Under the pieces are notes generated by a model that was not told where the DNA came from, did not search any database, and saw only the letters and a program-made list of their open reading frames with translations. A program made the position numbers and the translations under genes. A stretch of DNA of 64,000 bases from Argyresthia goedartella (lineage: Eukaryota; Arthropoda; Insecta; Lepidoptera; Argyresthiidae): assembly GCA_949825045.1 (NCBI GenBank), contig OX463832.1:25724552-25788551 (forward strand), read 5' to 3'. Below are positions 42,301-54,300 of the stretch, one piece after another (positions within the stretch are counted from its first letter, which is position 1; every line of letters begins with the position of its first letter).

Positions 42301-45300
42301 TTACCGCAAAACTCTAAAAATGGTAGCTCCCATACAATATGCACACAGTGCCATATATCCCGTACATTAGGCGGCGGGCGGAATAAGCTCATAGTGCGGG
42401 GCATGGTTAAAGTAGAAAGGAGTTGTTTTGTATGGTGGAGGGGTTGTTAGGGACATCATTCTGAACAACTTTTAGTATGGGGCCGACTTGATGAGAGCAT
42501 TTTTATTTTCAACTCCACCATATAACTCAGGTGAGCGCTAGGCCCGAAATATACTGAGATAAGAAAAATAAAGTTGTTGTTGTTTTTTTGTTGTTGTTGT
42601 TGTTGTTGTTTTTTTTGTTGTTGTTGTTGGTTTTGTTGTGTTTTTTTGTTCTTGTTGTTGTTGTTTTTTTTTTTTTGTTGTTGTTGCTTTTTTGTTGTTT
42701 CACGTCGGTTCCATAGTAAAAGCTGTTCAGAAGATAACCCTAAGAACCACCTTTCGGCTTGTAACTCCCTTTCTGTTGGACCCTGTATACTTTATCTTAG
42801 AACTTCTTAAAACGTCTCCTAAACGCCTGCACACGAATATCCACAAACTATTATATAAATAACAACACCGAAAGCATCGTGCGAGAAAGTTAGTACACCG
42901 TGGCTTGCACAATTTTTTTTTTGGGCGAAGGTAACTCGATTGTTAGGCCTTGTGATGGTGTGTGCCCCATTTTTGGTGACTGCATATTCAATTAATGTTC
43001 GAAATTTAAATAAAACTACACTTTCATACTTACATTGTGGACATTTCTTTTTTTTTTATTAAGAGCGTACTGTATTTCCGAACGTAAAATGGAAACTTCC
43101 GCGCATGTTTCATAATAGTAAATTTCCCACGAGTTCGCAAAGTCTTATATTTACGCAAAGCTTACGGCAGAAGGCGACATCGTAGCGAGGTTCGTAAAAA
43201 GCTTTTTCGAACGACACAAACTCGAGCGGCGAAGGTGCTATATTTTTAGCTCAGTCAAGTCGGAAAAATGTAGTTTTCACTCTAGTGCTCGGAAATGTGG
43301 CAATGAATAGTTAACCAGGACAATGAAAAAAAAACTAGCCTTTACTACTACTACTACTCGCCAGAAAAACATTGTTGGCTTGTTTGTCAACAGTCAACAG
43401 TCAAAACTCAACAGATGGCGCTTCACTATTGTCGTTTTTTACCAACATAGCGTGCCTCGTTGCGTCAGTAAAAGCGTGTGGACCAAACAGTTTCGTTCAT
43501 GTGAAGGCGGAGTCCGCTAGGCGGAGCAAAAAGGCCGAGTTCCAAACCTAATATATCTAAACATAAATTTTTCACACCTTTCATTCGGAAAGGTAACCTT
43601 TGCTCCACGACGAGAGGGAGCAAAATGCTACTTTTTAGGGTTCCGTACCCGAAGGGTTCCAAACGGGACCCTATTACTAAGACTTCGCTGTCCGTCCGTC
43701 CGTCCGTCCGTCCGTCTGTCACCAGGCTGTATCTCAAGAACCTAGCTAGCTATAGAGTTGAAATTTTCACAGATTATGTATTTCTGTTGCCGCTATAACA
43801 ACAAATACTAAAAAACAGGATAAAATAAATATTTAAGGGGGCTCCCATACAACAATACCACATACAAACTTATGGATGCACCTGGCTACGTACATGGAGT
43901 GTGAAAGTAACCGCACCAATAACTTTGTAAACAATATTTTGCTGTGTAAAATCCAAACTATTCACTCCACACCATCGCTTCCATTGAACGGTGGTACGGA
44001 ACCCTTCGTGCGCGATTTAGACTCGCACTTGACCGGTTTTTTTAATTTATTCATTGGCATGTAGCATTTCCGCAATGTGCCAACTGAACACAAATCTTAG
44101 TAAAATATTCGATCGTAATTTCATCGTATTCGATTAAAAACGAACATGTTTTAAGTTTTAAAATTAACAACGTTATCTGAAAAATTATTTCCTTCACAAT
44201 CCACCATTATAAAAAAAAAGTTTTGTTTTCTTTGTTCGATTACTGTAAAAGTGGTGAAAGTATTTATCAGGAGCAAAATTATTTTCGTCATGGGCGTTAA
44301 CGCTTGAATCCTTCATTACGCTCAGGATTCTAACTTAGAATCCCTCGCCACGCTCAGGATTCTATCGTACAATCCTTCGCTTCACTCTGGATTCAATGTA
44401 CTGCCCTCGCCGTAAATACATTATTTTGCTCCCTTGTGACACAAATAACTATTGCATAAAAATCATTTCATTTTATTTCCTCCCGTAGTCATGAAAATCA
44501 CTTTGTAATGTCTCCGCCAAAACTACAATATATAGCCTCCTCCCTTAATGGGCCTCGCCCTCAAACCATGTATTTCACGACCCGAATGGCCGAGTCGGCA
44601 GTGACCCTGCCTACGAAGCCAAAGGTCCCGGGTTCAAGTCCCGGTGGGGGCAAATTTTTTTTTGGTGAGAACGGATTTTTTTACCCTAGTCATGGTTGTT
44701 TATCTATCTAAGTATGATATTTATCTATATAAGTATGTGTATCGTTGTCTAGTACCCAAGATACAGGGAATCCTAGTTTGGGGCTAGATCAATGTGTGTA
44801 AATAGTGTCCAAGGTGTTATTATTATTATTATTATTAAAATCTTTTCCCGTTAAAATTTCATTAGAATCTACATACCTCCTTGCTAATAAAGTTTTAATT
44901 TAAAACTATATTAGCATTTTTTTACCGAAAAATTATAAGTTATTTAAATACCCTCCCTTGACCCCTGGCTTCGTAGGCAGGGTCACTGCCGACTCGGCCG
45001 TTCGGGTCGGCCATTTTAAATTTAATATTGTCTCAACTGGTGCATGACGTGGATGCCTATAATTAAAACAGCTATGTAACTTTTAAATATAACCATTTAC
45101 ATAACATTATTGTATTCCTTGTTGGTGTTCCTTAAATAATAGTAGTTTATGTGACTGCTACATAATGGAGGGCATCAAATCTCGGGAGGGGGTTTATGAA
45201 ACGAGCCGAAGGCGAGTTTCATAATAATATCACTCGAGAGTTTTAATGCCTAATTATGTACAGTTACATACACTAGTTTATCTACACACATTTCATAAGC

Positions 45301-48300
45301 TCCCTTTGATGTGCTCAGGAACCGCATGTTCGACCGGCATTGTGGCATTGATCATTGCTCTGCAGTTTTTTAGCTTGTTCAGTAGTACCAACTTCACAGA
45401 CAAAGTAGGGGCGGCACGTCAGCGTTAGAAATTTTGAATGTCATAATTTGACAAATTTTGGTACATTATGGTCATAATGTATCAATATTCAGATAAGAAA
45501 TAAGTTTTTACCAGGAAGTTTATCATTATGCTGGTCGTAACGTGTGGTTTTTGGACGCAGTAAAGAGGGTTTATGATACGTGTGTGGATAAATAAATAAT
45601 TAAACAATATCTTGGAGTTTATAGCTCTCTTCTCTTATCCCACTGTGGGAGAATAAAAGAAAGCTTCAAAAGTAGATAAGTGGTAAGAAATTGCGTGAAC
45701 TAAGCAGATTTGTAAATGTCACCGTGTGACGTCCCTACTTGGAGAGGAATAAAAAAGATTCCAAATAGGTAGCCAACAAGAAATTTTATTTAACGTGGGT
45801 TCTCCAAAATGTAGTCTGACCCTGGTTACACAGCAACGAATCTTCCCTGCGGGTTTTTGCCGTAGTCGGAGTGCCGCTGACGTCGGAGAAGTAACGGTCC
45901 GAATGCAGCCGGAGCAGGGAAGCAGGCCAGCCCGAAGCGGTGTCAGGAACCGGGAAACCGTGGGGCAGCAAGAAAAGCGGTGATCCCGAAGAGGTGCCAG
46001 GAACCCCGAACTGGAATTCGAAACCGTTCCTCCTTTAACATCTGTTACTGCACTCCGTCCGAATGCTCCACCCGCCAAGAAAAGAATAGTGTTGTCGTGG
46101 TGGTAACAATCAGAACGGAGTTACATATACAAAGGAAAATACAGTGCTAGGAATAAAAACAAGCAAGCATTCATATTTGTTATCGGCAGACCCCACCTGG
46201 GACATTTTACAAATAATCGGACATTCTACAAAATGTCCAAATGTGCAATCTGCCGGTAACATTAATTATTTCTATACATGAAAAAAGGATATTTATTTGT
46301 TTATCGGCAGACCTCACTTGGGACATTATGCAAACAATCCGGACATTTTATGAAATGCCCAAATATGAAATCTGCCGGTAACAATCAACAATTTCCACAC
46401 AAAAAGGTAGCTAGTATAATTTAGTAAGCTGAACATATTTTCCAGACATTCTATAAGAAGCCAAGACACACTAACGCGTGTCTAAAAGCGGTTAGCAATT
46501 TGCGTTACAATGCGATGTGAATATCGCGAAATAATAATTAGCGAGTCTAAAAGGAATAAAACGCAACAAGCAATAAATGAAATGAGATGATTCTGGACAC
46601 AAATGAGTAAGCCCGAAAGTACCTAACGGTAAGATGATTTTAAAACAGTATCTTTCACCACTCACCTCAATCGGGGTTAATATGAAGCACAGACAAAACT
46701 AAAACGTAACTACTAGCAGTACGTTATGATTAAACGCAAGCAACCACTGCTTAGAGTCGCTCGTCGGCGTACGGTAAAAAGGGACCGTTACAGAGCGCCA
46801 GCAGGACGGACGTGCGCACAGTGCCGAGTGAGTTTTCGGAATGACGCCGGCGCCGCAAAGTCAAGTTGCGGTCACGGCTGGTCAGTTTAAAACGGGCCAA
46901 TCACAGCAGAGCGAGCGAGCTGTCAACAGTAGAATGCTGCTAGTACAGCGCGTGAAAATTAATACTGTGATTACTAGCCTCATTTGGTAGTTTTATTAAG
47001 AGAATTACTACTTAAATTTAAAATAAGACCAGTTAATGATAGAGTGAAGACAACGGTAACTTACAACGTTACAACCGTAAGTTAGTTAAAACCTTTTGTT
47101 GATAAACTAAAGTTTTTGTTCTCGTTAGTTGGTCAACTATCGACAGATAGTAAACTGTAGCGTACTGCTTACTATATGACGCGTCAGTTGATCAACTAAC
47201 GGTTAAAACTGTTAAATGGTAAACTGGTTTAAACTTGAATTGCAAACGAAATACCAGGGCAAACACTGCGGTAGCTTAGTTGAAGACTAGAGGGGGCGAG
47301 CGCAGCGAAGCCCCCGAATAGTCTTCGTGTTAGGTTGACATGTAAGAACAAAAGCAACGGAAATTCTAAGCCCTGTCGGTCTGGTATACCATCTATCGAT
47401 AGTTGTTCAACTACCGCGTTAGTTTATCAACTAGAGTCTGGCAAACGAAAGCGTGACCTGAGAAAACGTGGTAGAATTCATAAAACCTCTATGTGGTATC
47501 ACTAACATAGATCACTACACTCCGTTCAGTTATTCTAAAGATCTTTGCCTCTCTTTCTGCTGTACGGAAGCGTTACAGCTGGAAAGAGAGACAGAGGTTT
47601 AGAATAACGGAACGGAGTGTGACTATCTATCACTTTGTCGTTTGACGTGCCATTGACAGTATAATATTGTTGCCATTGTTCGATTCCAAATCGATATTCG
47701 ATCGATGGTTTCGGAACGGCCATTTTGAATTTGACGTTGCTGCCAACCTAGCAGTTTTTGACAACTGACAGACAAAAAGCCCTCGCAATGTAACGCGTAT
47801 TGATTGGGGTATTGAATTTAAATCGCAAGCCATCTGGAATGTATTCGGGTTCCCCTCAGGATTGTCTATATAGCTGAGTGTGTTGTGGTTCCCCGAACCA
47901 GATAAAGTTCGCATTTACGTGGCCGATTGGTTTTTCCCACGTAACATAACCTGTGTTGGAACACTGTGCTCGTCGAAGCTGGCCTGCCAGTCATACCTGG
48001 TTGGCTGAAGAACCTGTCTACCAAGAAGAGCCTAGGGTGCACCCGGGCCTTGCAGAGAGACAGGAGGTTGACGGGACCGACGCACAGACCAGGTTAGATC
48101 GACTCCATAAGTATTAGCTCGGTGAATCGCCGACGTTCACACTTCTTGGCATCTGATCGCTACGCTACCTCGTAGCTGATGGGCCCCTGCGAGGTCATTG
48201 GGTGCCGAGAAGCCTGAACAGTTTTGGTAGCAAGAGCGTGGTTTCCTGAGATTTGCAGCCGTCAAGGGCTCCAGGAACCCACGATTTGGGACTATCAATC

Positions 48301-51300
48301 TGTAGGTATAGGCGGTTATTAGCTAACTTGGTGTTGTTCCTGTATCCACATAGATTGGTAGTATTGTAAGCTTTAAGTCTATTGCTGGTAGTAGACAGAC
48401 AGATATTACAGTTTTCCCTAAATGACCAGTTGTACTGAGATATGTGACTCAGAATAGTAGGTACTCAACTTAGGTACATTGTAGGTGAATTGAAATTTGC
48501 ATTGAAGTACCAGTTAGTCAATCTATTAGTGGTCTAGTAATGCTAATGAATGTTTGGTTAACATAGGTAGTTACATCTATTGATAGCAGGCTATTACATT
48601 GTTTTCAGTTTATAGCAATTTATAACTTGAACTAATATTGACTATCTGTGTATGTTGTAGTGATAAAGGGAAACTAAATTGTATTACAGAATTTATATAG
48701 ATATAAAACTCGGTTCCTATTGTTTAAGGAAAACAGCATTGTTTAAGTTGTGGTTTAGGGTTCCCTCGTTTGGGTTATAGACTGGAGGGTCCAATAAAAT
48801 TAAGTTACTGCAAATTGTGAGTAAGTATCGTTCCGATCATGTCGCTATCTGAAATCCAGAAGGGTGTTTCTAAGGAACTCAGATGGTTTTCCTCCGCACA
48901 CGGTCTGATAGACCGTTTAGATAGGCATGATGTGGTATTGGAGCGGTCTATGGACGTTAAGGAACGTTACAACAGGGTGCTCGAATTGTCCGCGCAGGCG
49001 GAATCAGTTGATGGTTGCGCACCTGACAGGCTGTCACGGTTGCTAGGGGATGTCGACCAATGTATGGAGATGGCAGCTGCTATCACGCAGAAGGCTGCGG
49101 ACATACGTAGACAGCGCGAGTCCAGCCATGGTGGTGACATTGAAGCACCTCTGCCGCTTCAGGGTTCAGGGTCCAGGTTACCGGCCATAACTATGCCTAC
49201 TTTTGACGGAGTGTCCGGTGAATGGATGAGCTTCATCAATCTGTTCGACAGTTTGGTGCACATGCGATCGGACATTACCAAGTCTGTCAAGATGGCTCAG
49301 CTGGTGGCAGCATTGAGGGGTGAGCCTAGGGAGCTGGTCGCTCATTTGACAGTTACGGAGGGTAACTATGAAACGGCCAGACAATTGTTGGTCAGACGTT
49401 ACCATAACAAACGGAGGTTGGCCGATGCCCAACTGAACCGTTTGTTTAGTATCCCGGTTGTGAACAAGGTCGGGGCCATACAGACGGAGGTTTTGAACCC
49501 GTTGTTGTCCGTCACCAAGGCTCTAGAGAATCTTGGACTTCCGGTTGGTGAATGGTCGTACCTACTGCTGTACATTGTACTTTCCCGCCTACCCGCTGAC
49601 GTGCAGACTCGTTTCGAACAGTCTCACGGGAGGTCGGCCGAGGACCTGCCCGCCTTCTCCGACTTGGTCGGATTCTTGGAAGAGGAGGCTCGACGGGCAG
49701 AGAATTTGGGGTTGACGGTCACCCATCCTTCGGAGCCACAGAGAGCTGCCGGGAGCGCTGTGAGTAGGGGCCCTCCGACGAGGAAGGACCGCACCAACCG
49801 GCAGTCATATGGGACTGTGAGTGCATTGACCCCACATAGTGAGACCTGCCCATGTTGTAGGCAGATTGGCCATGCTGTGGCCAATTGCAATAAGTTCGGG
49901 GAACTTAGGGTTGAGGGACGGCGCCGGATGGCCAAGCAGCGGAGCTGGTGTTTCCTGTGCTTCGGGCCACACATGGCTAGGGACTGCACGCGTACCAAAA
50001 TGTGCGGATATTGTGGTGGGGCCCACAACAATCTGTTGTGCATGAACCGGTCCGGCCAACAGCCTCCACAGGGCCGTATCCAGGGTGACACGGCATGGGG
50101 CCCTGAGAATTCGTTTGCGACTCGGAGCGCAACTCAGGGGCCAACGTCCCCACGTCCACAGGGCCGTACCCAGGGTGACACGGCATGGGGCCCTGAGAAT
50201 TCGTTTGCGACTCGGAGCGCAACTCAGGGGCCAATGTCCCCACGTGCACAGGGCGGTACTAGGGTGCAGGGCCGCACTCAAGGTCATCACATGGGGGGCC
50301 CTGAGTTTTCGGTTGCGACTCAGCATCCAACTCAGCGGGCAATGGGGCCACAAGCACGTGGCCACCCAGGGGTGCAGGGCCGCACTCAGGGTCATCACAT
50401 GGGGGGCCCTGAGTTTTCGGTTGCGACTCAGCATCCGACTCAGCGGGACATTGGGTATGTTGAGCAGGCCGTAACGGGCGGGTGGCATGGGACACCTTCG
50501 AGCTATGCGGATGCGGTTCGGACGCCGCCTCAGTTGTCGCCCCGCTCGTCGCCTCGTCCTCGTCGGTCGCATGTGATGTCCCCCCCGCTCATGGAGCGGC
50601 CACGGTTGAATTCACGCCCACCCCCCTTCGGGGGGCGTCGTAGGGTGGCAATGGAATCGGCGCGTGGGCCATTTGTACAATGGGACCCTCTGGCGTATAG
50701 CTGCCTACCTGATCGGTTACAGGCAGAGTGGGGCCCCGGGGGCCCTCGCTAGGAATTTGCGGCCCAACAATTTGTTGCCCCCCAACCGGAGACGGTGGTG
50801 TTACCGATCGCCTCTGTGCTTGTTTGGGATTTGGCGGGCAACCCAACATACGTTCGCGCCCTATTAGATTCTGGAGCTCAGGGCTGCATTGTATCGAACG
50901 ATTTAGCAAAATGGTTGGGCCTCATAAATAATGTATCGCTGCCGAGGAAATTGGTCCCTGCTGGGGATTACAGGGCAACCCTTCACGGGTTTTGTGATGC
51001 CTCTGAACGAGGGTTTGCGGCAGCGGTTTATTTGCGAACCGTCACCTCCACCGGGGAGGTCGACGTGCGTTTGGTTTTGGCAAAAAGCAAGGTAGCGCCT
51101 ATTCGGACAAGGATGACGATTCCAAAACTGGAACTGTCCGGGGCTGCTCTTTTGACCAAACTCTTGAATCACACTCTAACAGTGTTGCGTGGGTCAGTGG
51201 TTTTGGAGGATACGGTGTACGCGTGGACGGACAGCCAGATTGTTTTGTGCTGGCTGAAGGCTTCGGTCCATACCTTAGAGGTTTTTGTTGCGAACCGGGT

Positions 51301-54300
51301 CTCCCAGATTGTGTCGTCTGAGGTCCCACTGACCTGGAGACATGTACCAGGAGAATTGAACCCGTCTGATTGTGCATCCAGGGGATGTCGGGCTCCTGAA
51401 CTCGTTAGACACCATTTGTGGTGGGGACCACCCTGGCTTGCCAGGAGAGAATCGGACTGGCCCCACAGCCATGTAGTAGTATCTTCGGATCATGGCCCCA
51501 GAGCGGCCGTGCATGTTACCCAGAAGGCTGAGGACCCTGACGCCGGGTTTCTGCTGGACCGGTATAGCTCACTTGACAAGTTGATAAACGTGTCCGCTTG
51601 GATTAGGAGATTCGCTCGAAATTGTCGTACTCCTCGCGATCAGCGAACGTTGAACCCTATTCTGAATCCGGCAGAGCGAAACGAGTCGCTACTGAATTTG
51701 GTCCGGTTGGTACAGTCCTCGAAGTTTGGGGCAGAATTGGAGATTATACGAAGTGGACGTTCGAAATTGAAGGGAGCCGTCGCGCGTCTCAACCCCTTTG
51801 TTGATTCGACCGGGTTACTTCGGGTAGGAGGAAGATTGCGCAATGCGAATCTGTCGTATTCGGCTCGTCACCCACTTCTGCTCCCCAAGGGGGGACAGTT
51901 AGTTGAATTGCTGGTGACTGATCGTCATATTAAAAACGCGCATGCCGGCTGTAACGCGTTGTTGGCCACGCTCCAGCGGGAGTTTTGGGTCTTATCTGCC
52001 CGCCGTGTCATACGGAACATCGTGTTTCGGTGCATGCCTTGTTATCGACTTAAGGCTGCCACGATGCAACCTCTCATGGGGGACTTGCCCCCTGATCGTG
52101 TGAATGAGGTCAGACCGTTTTCAGGTGTTGGTACGGATTTTGCCGGACCGTTTATGGTGAAGAGTTCACGATTGCGTACCGCTAAGCAATACAAGGCGTA
52201 CCTATGTGTGTTTGTTTGTCTATCCACCAAGGCGGTACATCTCGAGCTCGTTGCTGATCTCTCGACAGAGGCTTTCATTGCTTGTTTGGATAGGTTTGTT
52301 TCTCGAAGGGGACTTCCAACTTTGATCCGCTCTGATAACGGCACTAACTACGTCGGTGCGGAACGATACTTACGAGAGATAGTCAACTTTTTGAATGTAA
52401 ATAAAGTGGATATTGGAACGGCCCTCTCCCGTCGGGGTATACAGTGGACCTTCAGCCCACCGATTTGCCCCCACTGGGGTGGGATTTTTGAGGCCGTAGT
52501 TAAGTCAGCTAAGACGCACTTGGGGCGTATAGTAGGTCAGACCGCGCTGACTTTTGAGGAGCTCGCGACATTGTTTTGTAAGATCGAGGCCGTTCTCAAT
52601 TCGCGACCGTTGTGTCCGCTCAGCTCGGATCCAAATGACCTGGAGGCTCTGACCCCAGGCCATTTCTTGATAGGACAGCCACTTAACGCGTTGCCCGAGC
52701 ACCCCTTCGAGGGAGTGAAATTGTATCGGTTGTCAAGGTACCAGATGTTGCAGCAGTTTACTCAGAATTTCTGGAAGCGTTGGTCGCTCGAGTATCTGCA
52801 TATCTTACAACAGCGCCTTAAGTGGACTGACAAAACCAGCCCCCCTAGTGTTGGTGACCTCGTTCTGGTTAAGGATGCTAACCTACCGCCACTACGTTGG
52901 CGCAGGGGGCGCATTGTTAACTTGTTCCCTGGCAAGGACGGGACCCCCCGGTCTGCAGAGGTTCTAGTAGGAGGCTCGGTTCTAAAACGAGCGGTAGCAA
53001 CGTTGTCTCGGCTGCCCGTAGATTAGGGGACAGGTGGGTGCCTGTCCGGGCGGGTGATTGTTCGATTCCAAATCGATATTCGATCGATGGTTTCGGAACG
53101 GCCATTTTGAATTTGACGTTGCTGCCAACCTAGCAGTTTTTGACAACTGACAGACAAAAAGCCCTCGCAATGTAACGCGTATTGATTGGGGTATTGAATT
53201 TAAATCGCAAGCCATCTGGAATGTATTCGGGTTCCCCTCAGGATTGTCTATATAGCTGAGTGTGTTGTGGTTCCCCGAACCAGATAAAGTTCGCATTTAC
53301 GTGGCCGATTGGTTTTTCCCACGTAACATAACCTGTGTTGGAACACTGTGCTCGTCGAAGCTGGCCTGCCAGTCATACCTGGTTGGCTGAAGAACCTGTC
53401 TACCAAGAAGAGCCTAGGGTGCACCCGGGCCTTGCAGAGAGACAGGAGGTTGACGGGACCGACGCACAGACCAGGTTAGATCGACTCCATAAGTATTAGC
53501 TCGGTGAATCGCCGACGTTCACACTTCTTGGCATCTGATCGCTACGCTACCTCGTAGCTGATGGGCCCCTGCGAGGTCATTGGGTGCCGAGAAGCCTGAA
53601 CAGCCATATTGAAACTTTTAAGAAAACTCCAGGTCACGCTTTCGTTTGCCAGACTTTAACTGTTTTGACTATCTTCCGGTGACTTAGATATCTACAAACT
53701 TTTTTATGTTGTACTTGTATGAAATCTGACATAATGGGTCGAGACATGTCTGTGTTCGAGACAGTAGTGCTTTTGCCCGAGAAGTTTTGGCAATGGCACC
53801 TAATCTCAAAAGCGCATTGCAGATGTCGCTGTTGTGGTTGGAGGCTGCTTATCTGTCAAAGTTGACAATTTTTTTACTTATAATCTACGTCGTCCTGACC
53901 TCATTTGAGGTTATTTTAGCCAGTGTCAAGTGCATTTGAAAGATCACGTGACGTATTTTCGAACCGAACCTCAGATGAATGAAACTTATTGTGCCGGCTG
54001 ATTCGGTACCTCACGTACACACGTATTACTTGAGTTTTATCCCAGGTACGCGTCAGCCAGCACAGATAATGGATTTGTACGTGGTAAGATCTCATATCAA
54101 TCTTCACCCGCCCGCCACCCTCCCCCCTCCTCCTACGTCATGAAATATGGACAAGTACATAATAAAAATAGTATTTACAATCTTAATTTAAATACCCACT
54201 CACTATAACTTAATAACATTAGACATAAGTTACTATCATTCTTTAAAACTGCTGTATTGAACTGTATATTTGAGTACCTTATAATTGGCGTAATATCTTA

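Larger units (their letters stand above)
47677..53602 (+). mobile_element. BEL/Pao LTR retrotransposon, reverse transcriptase deleted
   Basis: 5,926 bp bounded by 544 bp LTRs and a perfect 5 bp duplication GCCAT (47672-47676 and 53603-53607), the size typical of BEL/Pao. The internal part has a leader (48221-48838), gag, and a shortened pol in the same frame. Between the protease motif and RNase H the whole reverse transcriptase is absent. LTRs look identical along their length, so insertion is recent. Because the copy cannot make its own RT, it must have been copied with RT supplied by a relative, or lost RT by recombination during that cycle. Confidence 0.93.
47071..53683. mobile_element. 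M2 terminal-inverted-repeat element, split by a foldback and the BEL element
   Basis: Left end ACAACCGTAAGTTAGTTAAA and right end TTTGACTATCTTCCGGTGAC match the M2 termini at 57488-57864. M2 subterminal repeats GTTGATAAACTAA and GTTGATCAACTAACGG and the core CTTCGTGTTAGGTTGACATG follow on the left side. GTCTGGCAAACGAAAGCGTG (47433-47452) is repeated inverted at 53633-53654. The BEL insertion at 47677-53602 interrupts it. Confidence 0.6.

Noticed and set aside
42574..42810. Cys/Phe-rich 78-codon protein
   Set aside because: Translation of a (TTG)n/poly-T microsatellite.
46160..46390. CRISPR-like spaced repeats
   Set aside because: Only two units, themselves palindromic, in a eukaryotic genome; not a CRISPR array.
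47630..47914. Minus frame of 94 codons, nearly repeated at 52982-53296
   Set aside because: It lies in the LTRs and is duplicated only because the LTRs are.
49805..50572. 255-codon minus frame opposite gag
   Set aside because: Shadow of the GC-rich, repeat-containing gag tail; no domain of its own.
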